This document shows, piece after piece, positions 33,590 to 44,412 of a stretch of DNA of 64,000 bases (the stretch's first letter is position 1; each line of letters starts with the position of its first letter). This stretch comes from Eunapius fragilis (Eukaryota > Porifera > Demospongiae > Spongillida > Spongillidae). A program made the position numbers and the translations under genes. The stretch lies in NCBI GenBank assembly GCA_963681505.1, contig OY811971.1, positions 19,478,369 to 19,542,368 on the forward strand, written 5' to 3'. The notes beneath the pieces are model-generated. The model was not told where the DNA came from and did no database searches. It saw nothing but the letters and a program-made list of their open reading frames with translations.

Positions 33590-34681
33590 GGAGCCTCTCC
33601 TTCCTCCCCGTCCTCCTCTGCCTCCTCTCCCGCGACCTCTGTAGGGGTGGTGTCGTGGTGAGGGGTTGTCTGAGTGCCTTTGCCCCTTGTCCCGGTTCGA
33701 GGTACCAATAAGGTCCCTCATGACATCGAGGAGATTTTCTCGAGTCAAGGGGGGCAGTGCGTTTTTGGGGGCACTACCATAGGCTCCTCAGCAGAGATTT
33801 CAGCCTGTCTGGCCTCATCTCGTGCTTTAAGGGCCTCTTTGAGTTTGGTTAACTTAGCCTCAAGGATGTTTTGTTGGGCTAAGATGCAAGGGGCAATGTC
33901 CTTGCTTATCTGTGAATCAGCATCCTCTAGCAGCTTGATCAGATTCTTCTGATCAGGTTGGGGGATATCCTTATTTTTAAGGATAAAGTCCCCGGCTTGT
34001 ACAAACAGCCTTTGTACTGTGTCCCTTTTGGCCTTAGCCAAACCTTCATGGTTTTAATTCACCAATGAGGGTTAACTGGCATTTTTTCTGGATAATAAAC
34101 CAAGTATTCTTAAGGCCTTCGTTCTCTGGAAGGTCTTTAACTTTAAGTTGTTGCTCTTTCTTGAGCAACAGCCAGTTTGAAATAAACTCAGCGTCAGCGT
34201 ATGCTGCGAACATCTTTGCAATGGAAGCATGTTCGGTGCTCTTCTTAAGCAGTACTAATGCTTCTTTAGCATAGGCAGTGATCTTCAAATTTGCTGCTAG
34301 AATGGGTGCGGGTACGGGGTCACTCACCTCCCGAGGAGAAATTATAGTGACGCCATGGTGTCCCTTGGTAAAATGGGTTATTGTGGTAAAAGTCTAGTAC
34401 AAGGGTCAATCTCACGACCACGCGTAAAAAGGTATGCTAACCTGTTGTGCAAAGTTGGCCAAAAGGCCAAACGCACCCGATGTTCGGTTGAACATAGGTT
34501 GGCTACTACTTGTAGCCGTTGTATCCACTATAAGAAGTGCAATTTGGGAGTTTGAGGGTGGGAGTGTGTTTCCATCTCTTTGTTCATTGGGGGTATTACC
34601 ACCAACAACTCTCCTTTGAGTACCCTTTTTAGAGGTATTTTTATCCTGTTCACTCATTGTTCTGCAGGTTAACAGAGACAT
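33590..34681 (-). pseudogene. PLE copy 4 ORF1-like and RGG-rich part
   Basis: From the 5' side: a start MSEQDKNTSKKGTQRR with Ser/Thr-rich sequence, then MSDPVPAPILAANLKITAY with a helical segment ending in KKCQLTLIGELKP, then a Lys/Asp-rich coiled-coil-like part (DAGSQ.. to EALKARDEARQAE), then Arg/Gly repeats near 33,600 (RGRGRGGRGGRGGRRG). The coiled coil plus RGG tail suggests RNA binding, which is inference. No catalytic motif is visible. Confidence 0.55.
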
Positions 34682-34770
34682 GGTGAATGGCAGGTGCTAA
34701 GACAGCAGCATTTTGCTCCTTCCACATTAAAGGGCTAATTAGGATATAGGAAAGATTGTTAAGGGGTTTA
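34682..34770. other. Start of duplicated block spacer
   Basis: Contains 'tccttccacattaa' and 'ggctaattaggatata', which also begin the blocks at 36,722 and 38,528. Confidence 0.5.
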
Positions 34771-34910
34771 GAACCCCCTCTCCCTCTCCTTGTAACCCTC
34801 TCCCCTTCCTTGTATCCCCCTCTCCTCCGCTTGACCCCTCTCCCTCTCCTTATCCTTCTCCTCCTTGTACCCCCTCTCCCTCCTTGTACCCTCTCCCTGA
34901 ACACCCTAAG
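34770..34910 (+). repeat. CT-rich minisatellite, copy B
   Basis: See copy A at 29,890; the same unit type with 'ttgta' spacers. Confidence 0.75.
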
Positions 34911-35059
34911 TGTATACCCATGGCTATTGAGAGTTACATTAACTCTCATGTAGGATTAGACCCCAATTATGAATGTCATTAAAAAATACGACCTGCTTCT
35001 AACAATAAAGGATCTGCACTACTCTCTTTTTTCTTTTTTTTGTGGGATGTCTGAAAGTT

Positions 35060-35430
35060 CGTTCCAACAGATTTGCCTGTTGAATTAACACAGACACTGC
35101 TTTAGTGTTTTGAAAGTCTTTGTGCACTCATCATTCCACTGTACCACGTTTGTTGACGTCCATCTAGTTAAGTCTGTCAAAGTGCATGGATTGAAACATG
35201 TGTGTTCCTTGCTGGGGGGCCATAGCCCAACCCATTGGGGTATGGTGGGTGATCCACCCCCCAATGGTGGGCGTGGCATACTGGGCCCCATGCAACTGGT
35301 ACTGGTAAGCCAGCTGGCTGCCTAAGGACCCAGCGCTAGTTGGTGGCCAGGTATCGTAGCAGAGTCCAGGACAATATCGACGGAAATATCCCATAAGACC
35401 CAAAAATCCTCTGACCATGATCAAAAATCC
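35060..35430 (-). mobile_element. Gypsy-type pol fossil (copy B)
   Basis: Same segment as 30,185-30,725, shorter at its distal end. Readable landmarks include GLMGYFRRYCPG and VVQWNDECTKTF. Broken and old. Confidence 0.6.
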
Positions 35431-35529
35431 TCTTAATCATGGTGTTTCATTGTTCTTTTGAGATCGGATAAATAAAGTTAGCAACAACGTCAAGCCGAAT
35501 TACTAATGATACATTATTACATCATTGTA

Positions 35530-36680
35530 ATGTTTTAGAATAGTATCTATACAGTGACATGATCCATTATCTGCTTTATTTATTATTAAAGCATTGTTCT
35601 CCATAAGCTCACGTAATGCTTTACGTACAGCTATGGTCAGGTTTGTGCTGGGGTGCTGCTCATATGTGAGATTTATAATTAAATCTCTCATTATGTCCAA
35701 CGCTGCTTCCAGCATTTTGTTCCAGGTTCTATTCGCTGGAGCAGAAGATTTTCTCTTATATCTGCTCATCTTCCTTTTGGAAGAGCGAATAAAATACCTA
35801 AATCTCATTTTTCTGACTAGTTGGTCAAAATCTGAGATAATATTCTCCTAATATATTTTGGAGGGTTTTGGTACAAAAGAAAGACCTCTATTTAGTAGTT
35901 TAATTTCACTACTAGTGAGTATATGATTTGATGTGTTCACAATGTTAGTGGGGGGACCACATTTGGGTCTTTGCACATCTTCTCTCTGTACTTAGCAGAA
36001 ACATGTTTATTAACATGATATACAGCACTTGTATGGCTATATCTATGTGCTCTGTGTTTGCGTATATTCAAAGTTAGGGCTTTTCCCTGAAGAAGCCTCT
36101 CCTTCCTCCCCGTCCTCCTCTGCCTCCTCTCCCGCGACCTCTGTAGGGGTGGTGTCGTGGTGAGGGGTTGTCCGAGTGCCTTCGCCCCTTGTCCCGGTTC
36201 GAGGTACCAATAAGGTTCCTAATGACATCGAGGAGATTTTCTCGAGCGCTCTTCTGAAGCAGTTCTAATGCTTCTTTAGCATAGGCAGTGATCTTCGAAT
36301 TTGCTGCTTGAATGGGTGCGGGTACGGGGTCACTCAACTCCAGAGGAGGAATTATAGTGACGCCATGGTGTCCCTTGGTAAAATGGGTTATTGTGGTGCA
36401 AGGGTCAACCTCGCGACCACACGTACCAAACAAGCAAAGGTATACTAACCTGTTGCGCAAAGTTGGCCAAAAGGCCAAACACACCCGATGTTCGGTTGAA
36501 CATAGGTTGGCTACTACTTGTAGCCGTTGTATCCACTATAAGAAGTGGAATTTGGGAGTTGGAGGGTGGGAGTGTTTCCATCTCTTTGTTCATTGGGGGT
36601 ATTACCACCAACAACTCTCCTTTGAGTACCTTTTTTAGAGGTATTTTTATCCTGCTCACTCATTGTTCTGCAGGTTAACA
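35530..36680 (-). mobile_element. PLE copy 4 duplicate, partial and broken (copy 5)
   Basis: High similarity to the RT N-terminal region, RGG stretch and 5' start of copy 4 (33,070-34,681), but with internal material absent between the RGG stretch and the MSDPVPAP block. It is part of the tandemly duplicated PLE-minisatellite-gypsy block, so it arose by segmental duplication rather than a fresh insertion. Confidence 0.75.
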
Positions 36681-36779
36681 GAGACATGGTGAATGGCAGG
36701 TGCTAAGACACCAGCATTTTGCTCCTTCCACATTAAAGGGCTAACTAGGATATAGGGAAGATTGTTAAGGGGTTTAGAA

Positions 36780-36930
36780 AAGGCTCCCCTCTTGGACCCC
36801 GTCTCCCTCTCCTTGTACCCCTCTCCCGTTCCTTGTATCCCCTCTCCTCCACTTGTACCCCTCTCCCTCTCCTTATCCTTCTCCTCCTTGTACCCCCTCT
36901 CCCCCTCCTTGTACCCTCTCCCTGAACACC
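36780..36930 (+). repeat. CT-rich minisatellite, copy C
   Basis: Same unit type as copy A, preceded by 'gattgttaaggggtttag'. Confidence 0.75.
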
Positions 36931-37079
36931 CTAAGTGTACACCCATGGCTATCTCGAGTTACGTTAACTCTCATATAGGATTTGACCCCAATTATGAATG
37001 TCATTTAAAAATATGACCTGCTTCTAACAATAAAGTATCTGCACTAGTGTCTTTTTTTTTTTTTTGGTGGGATGTCTGA

Positions 37080-37628
37080 AAGTTCCGACAGAGTTGCCTG
37101 TTGAATTAACACAGACACTGCTTTAGTGTTTTGAAAGTCTTTGTGCACTCATCATTCCACTGTACCACGTTTGGTGACGTCCTTCTAGTTAAGTCTGTCA
37201 AAGTGCATGGATTGAAACATGTGTGTTCCTTGCTGGGGGGCCATAGCCCAACCCATTGGGGTATGGTGGGTGATCCACCCCCCAATGGTGGGCGTGGCAT
37301 ACTGGGCCCCATGTAACTGGTACTGGTAAGCCAGCTGGCTGCCAAAGGACCCAGCGCTAGTTGGTGGCCAGGTATCATAGCAGAGTCCAGGACAATATCG
37401 ACGGTAATATCCCGTAAGACCCAAAAATCCTCTGACCTCCCACTTAGTCTCAGGGCAAGGGAAGAATTTGACAGCTTCATTCTTATTCGTCTCCTGTCAT
37501 GCTGTACCTTTCCTTACATGTCCCAGATAAACATATAGTGATACCACCTCAAAACGTATATTGGTCCATATTAACTGATCAATTTGCCAGCAAGTCCACA
37601 AATTTTTCAAATTTTAACGCTCTATCAG
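37080..37628 (-). mobile_element. Gypsy-type pol fossil (copy C)
   Basis: The longest of the four copies with 30,185-30,725. Readable landmarks are GLTGYYRRYCPG and VVQWNDECTKTF. Broken and old. Confidence 0.65.
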
Positions 37629-37629
37629 G

Positions 37630-38320
37630 ATGAGTGCTACGTTTATTACTGTAGTAGTACCATTGTTATATTCACAACATGACATTTGCTTGATAAATAA
37701 TGATGTTTTTGAAGGGAGGGGCAGGAGGGAGGTTTGTCCTTCTACTTCGGCTCCCTCTAGGTCTCTTAGGAGGTTGCACATTGTCATCAGCTACTGCATT
37801 TTTTTTTTCTATGGACACGATCTGCCGGGGGAGGGGGGGGGGGTCATGTTCTCCTTCACGACCTTCTCTGGCCACTCCTTGGCCCCCCTTCCTCTTTTAT
37901 GGCCCCTTCCTGCTGGCGGGGGTTTAGGTTCTCCTACGCCACGAGCTGCTGGGGGTAGTCTGCACAGGTCACCGTTTGTGAAGTCAGCCGTCGCTAGAAA
38001 TTCCAATGATCAGGAGCAGTATATACATGCACGAGAAGTCGTGTTTACAGTGCGTGTCGTTTCGCTTATCAATGGCACCATGGACTATATTAACGATGAT
38101 GAAGGTTATTGCGCGTAATAGATGGCATATTTGTTATTTGCCCTAAGTGAGCGGCAAGCAGAACATTACCTGAAGGATCGACAAAGTCAGGTACATTTTT
38201 AATAATGGTGTATTCGGCTATGATTTAGTAGGTCTGTTTCGCTGAAGTATGGCCCTTGTGGCTTTCTTGTCTAAAGTTTAATAATTTGCATTATATCTCA
38301 GCAGGAGACACTGAAGAGCC
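37630..38320. other. No firm gene; G-rich tract
   Basis: Minus-strand stretches rich in Pro, Arg and Lys (EWPEKVVKEN, KRPRGSRSRRTNLPPAPP) look like decayed coding sequence but match nothing I know. Confidence 0.25.
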
Positions 38321-38324
38321 CCTC

Positions 38325-38535
38325 ACATCTACTGATTTGTTGATTGGCTGTAGAGTATTTAATCTTCCTCATTACCTTGTCACCTGTGTGACCCAATGAT
38401 AGTGGGAAAGAATTGACGATGGATTCAATTTCTGTGACTGCAGTTAAGAGGTGAAACTTGCTTGACCAACCATCTTCTTTAGACACCGCTTGGTAGATTA
38501 CACCATTCGCTCCACCCCAACATGGAGCTCCTTCC
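38325..38535 (-). mobile_element. LTR-retrotransposon integrase fossil (BEL/Pao-like)
   Basis: Reads APCWGG then LLTAVTEIESIVNSFPLSL, matching the 'APWWGG ... L.T...E.E.I.NSRPL' pattern at the end of integrases, most familiar from BEL/Pao elements. Only a short old fragment remains. Confidence 0.4.
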
Positions 38536-38589
38536 ACATTAATCAGGCTAATTAGGATATAGGGAACATTGTTAAGGGGTTTAGAAAAG

Positions 38590-38755
38590 GCTCCCCCTCC
38601 TTGTACCCCCTCTCACTTTCCTTGTAACCCTCTCCCTTTCCTTGTATCCCCTCTCCCCTTCCTTGTATCCCCTCTCCTCCACTTGTACCCCTCTCCTTAT
38701 CCTTCTCCTCCTTGTACCCCCTCTCCCCCTCCTTGTACCTTCTCCCTGAACACCC
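38590..38755 (+). repeat. CT-rich minisatellite, copy D
   Basis: Same unit type as copy A; slightly expanded. Confidence 0.75.
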
Positions 38756-38889
38756 TAAGTGTACACCCATGGCTATCGAGTTACGTTAACTCTCATATAG
38801 GATTTGACCCCAATTATGAATGTCATTAAAAAATGCGACCTGCTTCTAACAATAAAGGATCTGCACTAGTGTCTTTTTTCTTCTTTTTT

Positions 38890-39190
38890 GTGGGATGTCT
38901 GAAACTTCCAACAAAGTTGCCTGTTGAACTAACACAGACACTGCTTTAGTGTTTCGAAAGTCTTTGTGCACTCATCATTCCACTGTACCACGTTTGGTGA
39001 CGTCCTTCTAGTTAAGTCCGTCAAAGTGCATGGATTGAAACGTGTGGTCCTTGCTAAGGGGCCATAACCCAACACATTGGGGTGTGGTGGGTGATCCACC
39101 CCCCAACGGTGGGAGTGGCATACTGGGCCCCATGTAACTGGTACTGGTAAGCTAGCTGGCTACCAAAGGACTCAGCTAGCTGGAGGCCAG
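38890..39190 (-). mobile_element. Gypsy-type pol fossil (copy D)
   Basis: Shortest of the four copies. It is cut off where the next gypsy sequence begins at about 39,193. Confidence 0.55.
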
Positions 39191-39192
39191 GT

Positions 39193-39716
39193 TGTAGTGT
39201 AGTATGTTAGTGGGGACTAATTAGAGTTGATGCGCATGCGCAGTGTGTTCTTGTACCTAGCTAGCCAGTGATATAGTTGGGGTATCGACTCTGTTATCCG
39301 TTGCGCTGCTACTATACTACATTTGGCGACGAGGGTGGGATGGCACTCCTTGGGAAAATACAGGAGTTTGAACCCGGAAATGAATCAATGTCAGCCTACC
39401 TCGAACGGGTTGAGCTATTGATGGCCGCCAACGCAATAGCAGAGGAGCAAAAGGTTACAGTGTTCCTAAGCACGGTTGGACCGAAAACGTATGGTCTTGA
39501 GGAATTTGGTAGCACCAAGCAAACCACAAGATAAGTCCATGTTGGAGCTGACCACAGTTCTAAAGAAGCATTTCGAACCAAAGCCTATCGTTATCGCTGA
39601 GCGATTCTATTTCCATCGCAGGAATTTGGCAGTAGGAGAAAGCATTGCGGAATATGTGGCAGAGCTGAGACGTTTGGCTATGAACACAAATTCAGGAATT
39701 TTTAAAATTTTGTAAT
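39193..39716 (+). mobile_element. Gypsy-type LTR retrotransposon 5' end with gag, fossil
   Basis: A short LTR-like start 'tgtagtgtagtatgttag' leads to 'tggcgacgagggtggga', the position of a primer-binding site, then a gag-like reading (MALLGKIQEFEPGNESMS, LLMAANAIAEEQK, RFYFHRRNLAVGESIAEYV). This matches the retrotransposon gag of gypsy elements. It is broken and lacks pol, so it is an old remnant. Confidence 0.6.
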
Positions 39717-39847
39717 AATAATTTATCGCTGTTTAAAGCTATGTGAAAGAAGTACATGAAAAATGTAAAATTGGTGCAAATAAATGCAAGCAACATCACT
39801 TTTACTCAAATGGGAATTATGCTATGTAATGCATGCTACAGTATTAT

Positions 39848-41400
39848 TTAATATGTGCCAAAAAAGTTTATTCTATGGTTGTTTGCGCTTGTGAAGTCTT
39901 TATGTATTTCGATTAGGTCAATACAGTCTGACCTTTCCTTATGGCAATGGAGTAGCATGACATTGTTTAATCGTTCTTGAGTCATTGTAGACCTCAGGTA
40001 CGTTTTTAGTCGTCTTAACGCAGAAATGACCTCTTTGCAGTAGCAGTTGTTACAGTTTAAAATATCTTGAGGAGTTTCACTACCTCTGAAAACATCCCCA
40101 TTGCCAGAGATAATATATAGAGGGATTGGAAACGGGGCCAATCAACACTAATTAGCGCGCACAATCCTCGAACGAATCCTTACAAGCGGTTCGAATACAT
40201 GTATAACACTTAGAATTTTTATACAACAGACACGTTTAGAAGGTTGTACAGATATAACCTCTGGAACAGGCACGGACAAGGTTAGGCCTTCTGTAACAGG
40301 TACATATACTTGAGCGCGAGGAATTGCCACGACCAAACCCCCCTTTTCCTCACGTTCTTAATGTACCGAAACCTCCACCCATCACCTTTGAAGAAATATA
40401 CAGAACGATTGGAACGTGATTTAACTTTAAAAACATGTGCTAGGCACACAACCAACATAGCTCTACCAAAATAATATATCAAAACCAGCCACCATCGTTA
40501 CAAAAAGCCGTGGCTCCCCGCAAGAGTAAGGGTACCCAAAACATCACAGCAAGGTTTCTGAAGATGCTATACGCAAACAACATAGCGGTAGGCACATACT
40601 AGACTATGAGCAGTAAATACACAAATAATGACGAGAACAGTTTTTCTAGATCGCCGGATTCTCCCCGCAAAGTTAAAAAATGGCCTTTTTTTTTCCTTTT
40701 TCGGTTAAAAAATGGCTCAAAATGGAATCTATAAGTATTCAATGAATCTTTAATGGATCGTCTATCGAATCCTTTTTTTAAACTTGAGAAGGCATGTTTC
40801 TTTACCTTGTGACATTCTAGACTTCAATTCAAGCCTACAATTCCGCCCCCTTTTTTGGTCAACGAAGGTGTGATTCACGCGTGCAAGGATAGGGCGCGCT
40901 AAAATTGCTAAAGTCTATGGTGCACGTGATTCGTTTCCTATATATTATCTCTGCCATTGCTAATGTTGAGGATTTCAATATTTGACCTGACAGTTGTAAT
41001 GGCTTTAAGCTGGGTATTTTATTTTCATTTCCTGGACAAAGTCTGGGAGCATTTTTATCTGCCTCAGCAACTTCCCTTCATCCAAATAATGTTTGTAAAA
41101 GGAAAAGGTAAGAATCGTTTCATCAACTGTGATCATTTCTGACCCTTTATTATTTGCTGCCATTAACAGTGTACTTTCAATCTGCATAACTAATCTAAGA
41201 GAAACTTGATCAAAACGTCTTGATAACTCTTGAACGATGATATCAATAACTTCATAGTATGTCTTTCGATCATATATTCCTTTGGTGTTTCAAATACATG
41301 ATGAGAGGAACCATCGTCTATTTTTCTTGGTGGACGTCTGGCACGGGCATGATGTCCACCAAGGTTCTGTAAGATCTCTTGAATCAACTACTACTTTTTG
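39848..41400 (-). pseudogene. hAT transposase C-terminal part (ZMYM1-like), interrupted
   Basis: From the 5' side: ARARRPPRKIDDGSSHH, YYEVIDIIVQELSRRFDQVS, LTFSFYKHYLDEGKLLRQI, ITTVRSNIEILNISNGD, then across the inserted element EVISALRRLKTYLRSTMTQE and RLNNVMLLHCHKE. These are the last third and the dimerisation region of a hAT transposase of the same broad type as the gene at 58,082. An 849-bp insertion splits it at 40,105-40,953. There is no N-terminal half, so it is dead. Confidence 0.75.
40105..40953. mobile_element. Small hAT-like non-autonomous element inside a hAT ORF
   Basis: Perfect 16-bp ends CAGAGATAATATATAG at 40,105 and its complement ending at 40,953, starting CAG as hAT elements do. 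CCATTGC lies directly on both sides (40,098-40,104 and 40,954-40,960), a 7-8 bp target duplication. There is no ORF inside. Removing it restores the continuous hAT reading ILNISNGD across the site. Confidence 0.85.
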
Positions 41401-41655
41401 GTAAAATGCATGAAATGAGTCATCTGTTCGCTGCCTTTATTATTTGGCAACTGCAACGTAGTTTGTGTGCTTGACTCTTTGTTCGTGTGTGTTGCCGTGG
41501 TCATTATTGGCAGTAAATATGGTTACTGAACTGTTACACAACTCTTAGTGTGTCTATCATATATAATTCGTATTGACCTGGAAGAATTTTCATCAGGTTA
41601 TGGCCTAGGTTTGTGAAAAGGCTTCTGTCCTTTGAATTTGGTGTTACTATTGTTG
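41401..41655. other. No gene seen
   Basis: Nothing supported. Confidence 0.4.
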
Positions 41656-41870
41656 AAGTAGATGGAGAAGTAGCACTGGTCGGATGAGCTGGTTATGTGA
41701 TTGGACAAACTGAAGCTCGTATTAGGATGGAAGTAGATGGAGAAGTAACACTGGTCGGGTGAGTTGTGTGGTTGGACAAACTGAAGCTGGTATTAGGATA
41801 GAAGTAGAAGGAGAAGTAGCACTGGTCAGAGGAGATGGGTGTGTGGTTGGACAATCTTGTTCACTGATAT
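41656..41870 (+). repeat. ~73-bp minisatellite, three copies
   Basis: 'gaagtagatggagaagtag' recurs at about 41,656, 41,729 and 41,801, each followed by 'cactggtc' and 'ttggacaa'. On the minus strand it reads as a Ser/Thr/Pro-rich repeat and adjoins the end of the decayed paralogue at 41,900-42,960. Confidence 0.7.
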
Positions 41871-41899
41871 CCATTGCTGTTGCTTCACCCATACCATTG

Positions 41900-42960
41900 T
41901 ATGATTTTATGTATTTTGAGGGCATTTTAACTTTTCAAGTAGACATTGCTCCCAATTTCAAAGATATGGCAGCCATGTTTGTGGAGTGAAAAGTGATCAC
42001 TGCAAATTGTTGAGTGAGAACCTTGATCTTGAAATTCCACTCCATATTCCTTCTTAATCCACCACTTACCAGGTCCATTTACCAAATAGTCCACTATTCT
42101 CTCCAAATGGGATTGGAACTGTTGTTGGTGACACTGAATCCAGTCCTTTGAATACGACTTGGGTGCTTTTTGTAACACAGTTGCAATCTTTCCTATTACA
42201 CTTTCTTCTGGCATGTGTGAGTCAGTCCTTTTACCCTCTTCTCCTCTTGCATCCTCATTAGAATGTTTTTTATTATGTGGTCAGGGTGCATGTTTGAGGT
42301 CCTTGAAGTTATTGCGTTGGCTTGTTTAAGCAACCATTCCTTGTGTTCTGTGTTATTTGAGCGTAGTGATATTAGCCGGTGATGGAGTGGCAGATGATGG
42401 AGTGGAAATAGTTTCCATGGATGTTCTTTTGGTAATTTGATTTAGGAAATAGCTTGTTGCGCAACATGTAATTCATAAATGTGATGTTATGCAGTCGCAG
42501 TATTGATATGTCGTTCCTGTGGCTCTCTTTTGCGTACAATATTTCCTGTATTTCGCATGCTGTTGAGAACAGTAGAGTTAAATCTTCTGATTTGCTGCCT
42601 TTCTGCATTGCTTTTAAAATTAGAAGTGAAGCCTTACGATATTCTGAACATCTTTTTGTTTCATTTCCAAGTACAGTTTCTATGATTTGTTTAACATTCT
42701 CTTCTAGTTTCCCTGATAGCATTGGTCAATAATATTGGCAATATGGCTTCTTGCATCATGTAGGGGTTGAGTTGAACATATCTCATACTGCCGATGTTGA
42801 CCAGCATGAAGGGATTGCTCTGGGTTACTTTGGATCAGTGCTGGTAAGCTGTTTATTCCCATGCGCTTTTCCCTAAAATCTTTTATCATGTCCTTCTTCA
42901 TCCCGTCTGCTTTTAATGAATAAGTACCTAGCGATGTTTGTGGGTAGATTAATCCACAGC
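41900..42960 (-). pseudogene. Decayed paralogue of the 968-codon ORF
   Basis: Three minus-strand blocks align by eye to 44,413-47,319 in the same order: GINSLPALIQSNPEQSLHAG and EICSTQPLHDARSHI (cf. GINNFPALLYCCPNASLESL, EPLHDLKGHI), then IIETVLGNETKRCSEYRKA and FSTACEIQEILYAKE, then HLERIVDYLVNGPGKWW. The first half is missing and the pieces are in different frames. It is a dead, diverged copy about 1.5 kb from the intact ORF, which suggests a repetitive, mobile-type family. Confidence 0.75.
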
Positions 42961-43300
42961 CCTTGCTATTTTTTTGTCTGTGGCGTCTTCTTGTGTGTGT
43001 GGAAGCAGGCTTTCAGCGCCTCCAAGCGTGGGTCTGAATAGTATCGCTTTACCAGAACTAGGTGCAAAGGTAGTGGTGAAAGGTCAGAGATTGCGATTGA
43101 AAGATGCATTGATGCGCTCATATGGCATGGGATGGAAGGATGTAGAAATACAAGAGGAGGTAATTGCAAAACCTAAAAAAAAATACTAGAAGAGTGAAGT
43201 GGCATATTGGAGAACAGTACTTTGAAACTGAACACGCTGCTGCTTTCTGGAAAAAAATGGCAGCTCAGGGTAGTTAAGGCTGCCAAAAGTCATTCGCGCG
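42961..43300 (+). pseudogene. Possible decayed coding stretch, unrecognised
   Basis: Plus strand reads GAKVVVKGQRLRLKDALM then GWKDVEIQEEVIAKPKK, and in another frame RRVKWHIGEQYFETEHAAAF. It is protein-like across a frame change at an A run near 43,180. Family unknown. Confidence 0.25.
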
Positions 43301-44035
43301 CGCCGTACTACTGACAAATATGCGACATATGTTCATACTTATGTTAACAACGTTACCATAGCGATTTTTATATAAATCTATACGGTATTCTTCATGGAAT
43401 TAAAAATTACTCGTAACGTAAAATTTTTCGATCGGTTTCATGCATGTGCTTCGCGCGTGATTTCTAGTAACTTTAGAACGGTGCACAGTTTCAATTGGGA
43501 ACTGTTTAAAGATCGATAGTTGACCTTCATGGTAGTTGTTCACGATCGCTATTACGACAACGGGAGGACGCTCAGCGAGTTGATGCGGTGTTTGGGAAAG
43601 GCGCTACCGTTGTGATGGACGCCACCGAGAGTGTAAGTCTATGAAAAGTATTTGTTTCTTAAAATGTGTGCTTTTCTTACGCTAGAGTTTGAAATATGAT
43701 GAATAGCAGTTGGCCTAAATTTTAAGTGAGTTCTAATTATTGCGCGCATACTTGTATTTTGTTTGAATTGGTGATGTTAGGTGGGTGGAGGTACGGTGGT
43801 GATCCTAATCAAATCGAAAGCTTTATCTGCGTAGTTAGACAACTTTCTACACTTGTGTTAGTTTTGGACTACATCTGAACGTGTAGAAGTAAGCGCCATT
43901 TATTTAACGCGGGGTTTGTTTCCTATACATTTAGAGGAATAATCAACGCTGTAATACTAATAGGAGGCTTTGTGTGTAGGAATCATGCGTGTGTATGGAG
44001 TATAGTAGTGTGGGGTGTAGGATTGTGTGGAGGTG
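43301..44035. other. Non-coding
   Basis: AT-rich. An ATG with five further codons before a GTAAGT at 43,616-43,640 could be a first exon, but nothing confirms it. Confidence 0.3.
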
Positions 44036-44200
44036 TTGAAATCAGTTGTATGTGAGGGTAGGAATCAGTTGTGTGTGTGAGGGTGTAGGAGGCAGTTGTG
44101 TGTGTGTGTGAGGGTAGGTGGCAGTTGTGTGTGTGTGTGAGGGTAGGTGGCAGTTGTGTGTATGTGGAGGGTAGGTGGCAGTTGTGTGTGACGGTGTATC
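44036..44200 (+). repeat. GT-rich minisatellite (~33-bp units)
   Basis: 'gggtaggtggcagttgtgtg' and variants recur four to five times. Confidence 0.7.
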
Positions 44201-44412
44201 GTTTTGTTGATTGGATTATGCCTTACATGCAATGTACATGCTAGCTCATGCTAAGTTGACCTTTATGTGTACTGGTCTGTGTCAGCTATTTTGCACTTAG
44301 AGAACAACCCCTCACATATACACATACACCTTCATTTATTGCTTTAGTTTAATATTTAGACATTGATGTTAGAAAGTGTTATGATCGTGGTCACATTAAA
44401 AGGCAAGAATGT

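Larger units (their letters stand above)
31003..34681 (-). mobile_element. Penelope-like element, nearly full order, broken (copy 4)
   Basis: The minus-strand order is: MSEQDKNTSKKGTQ start region, a Leu/Lys-rich ORF1-like part, an RGG-rich stretch, the RT N-terminal signature, RT core, thumb, a Cys cluster, GIY-YIG, then the hammerhead-like motif. It is the most complete PLE here by domain order, but it lies in several frames. Its 5' part is duplicated at 35,530-36,680. Confidence 0.85.
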
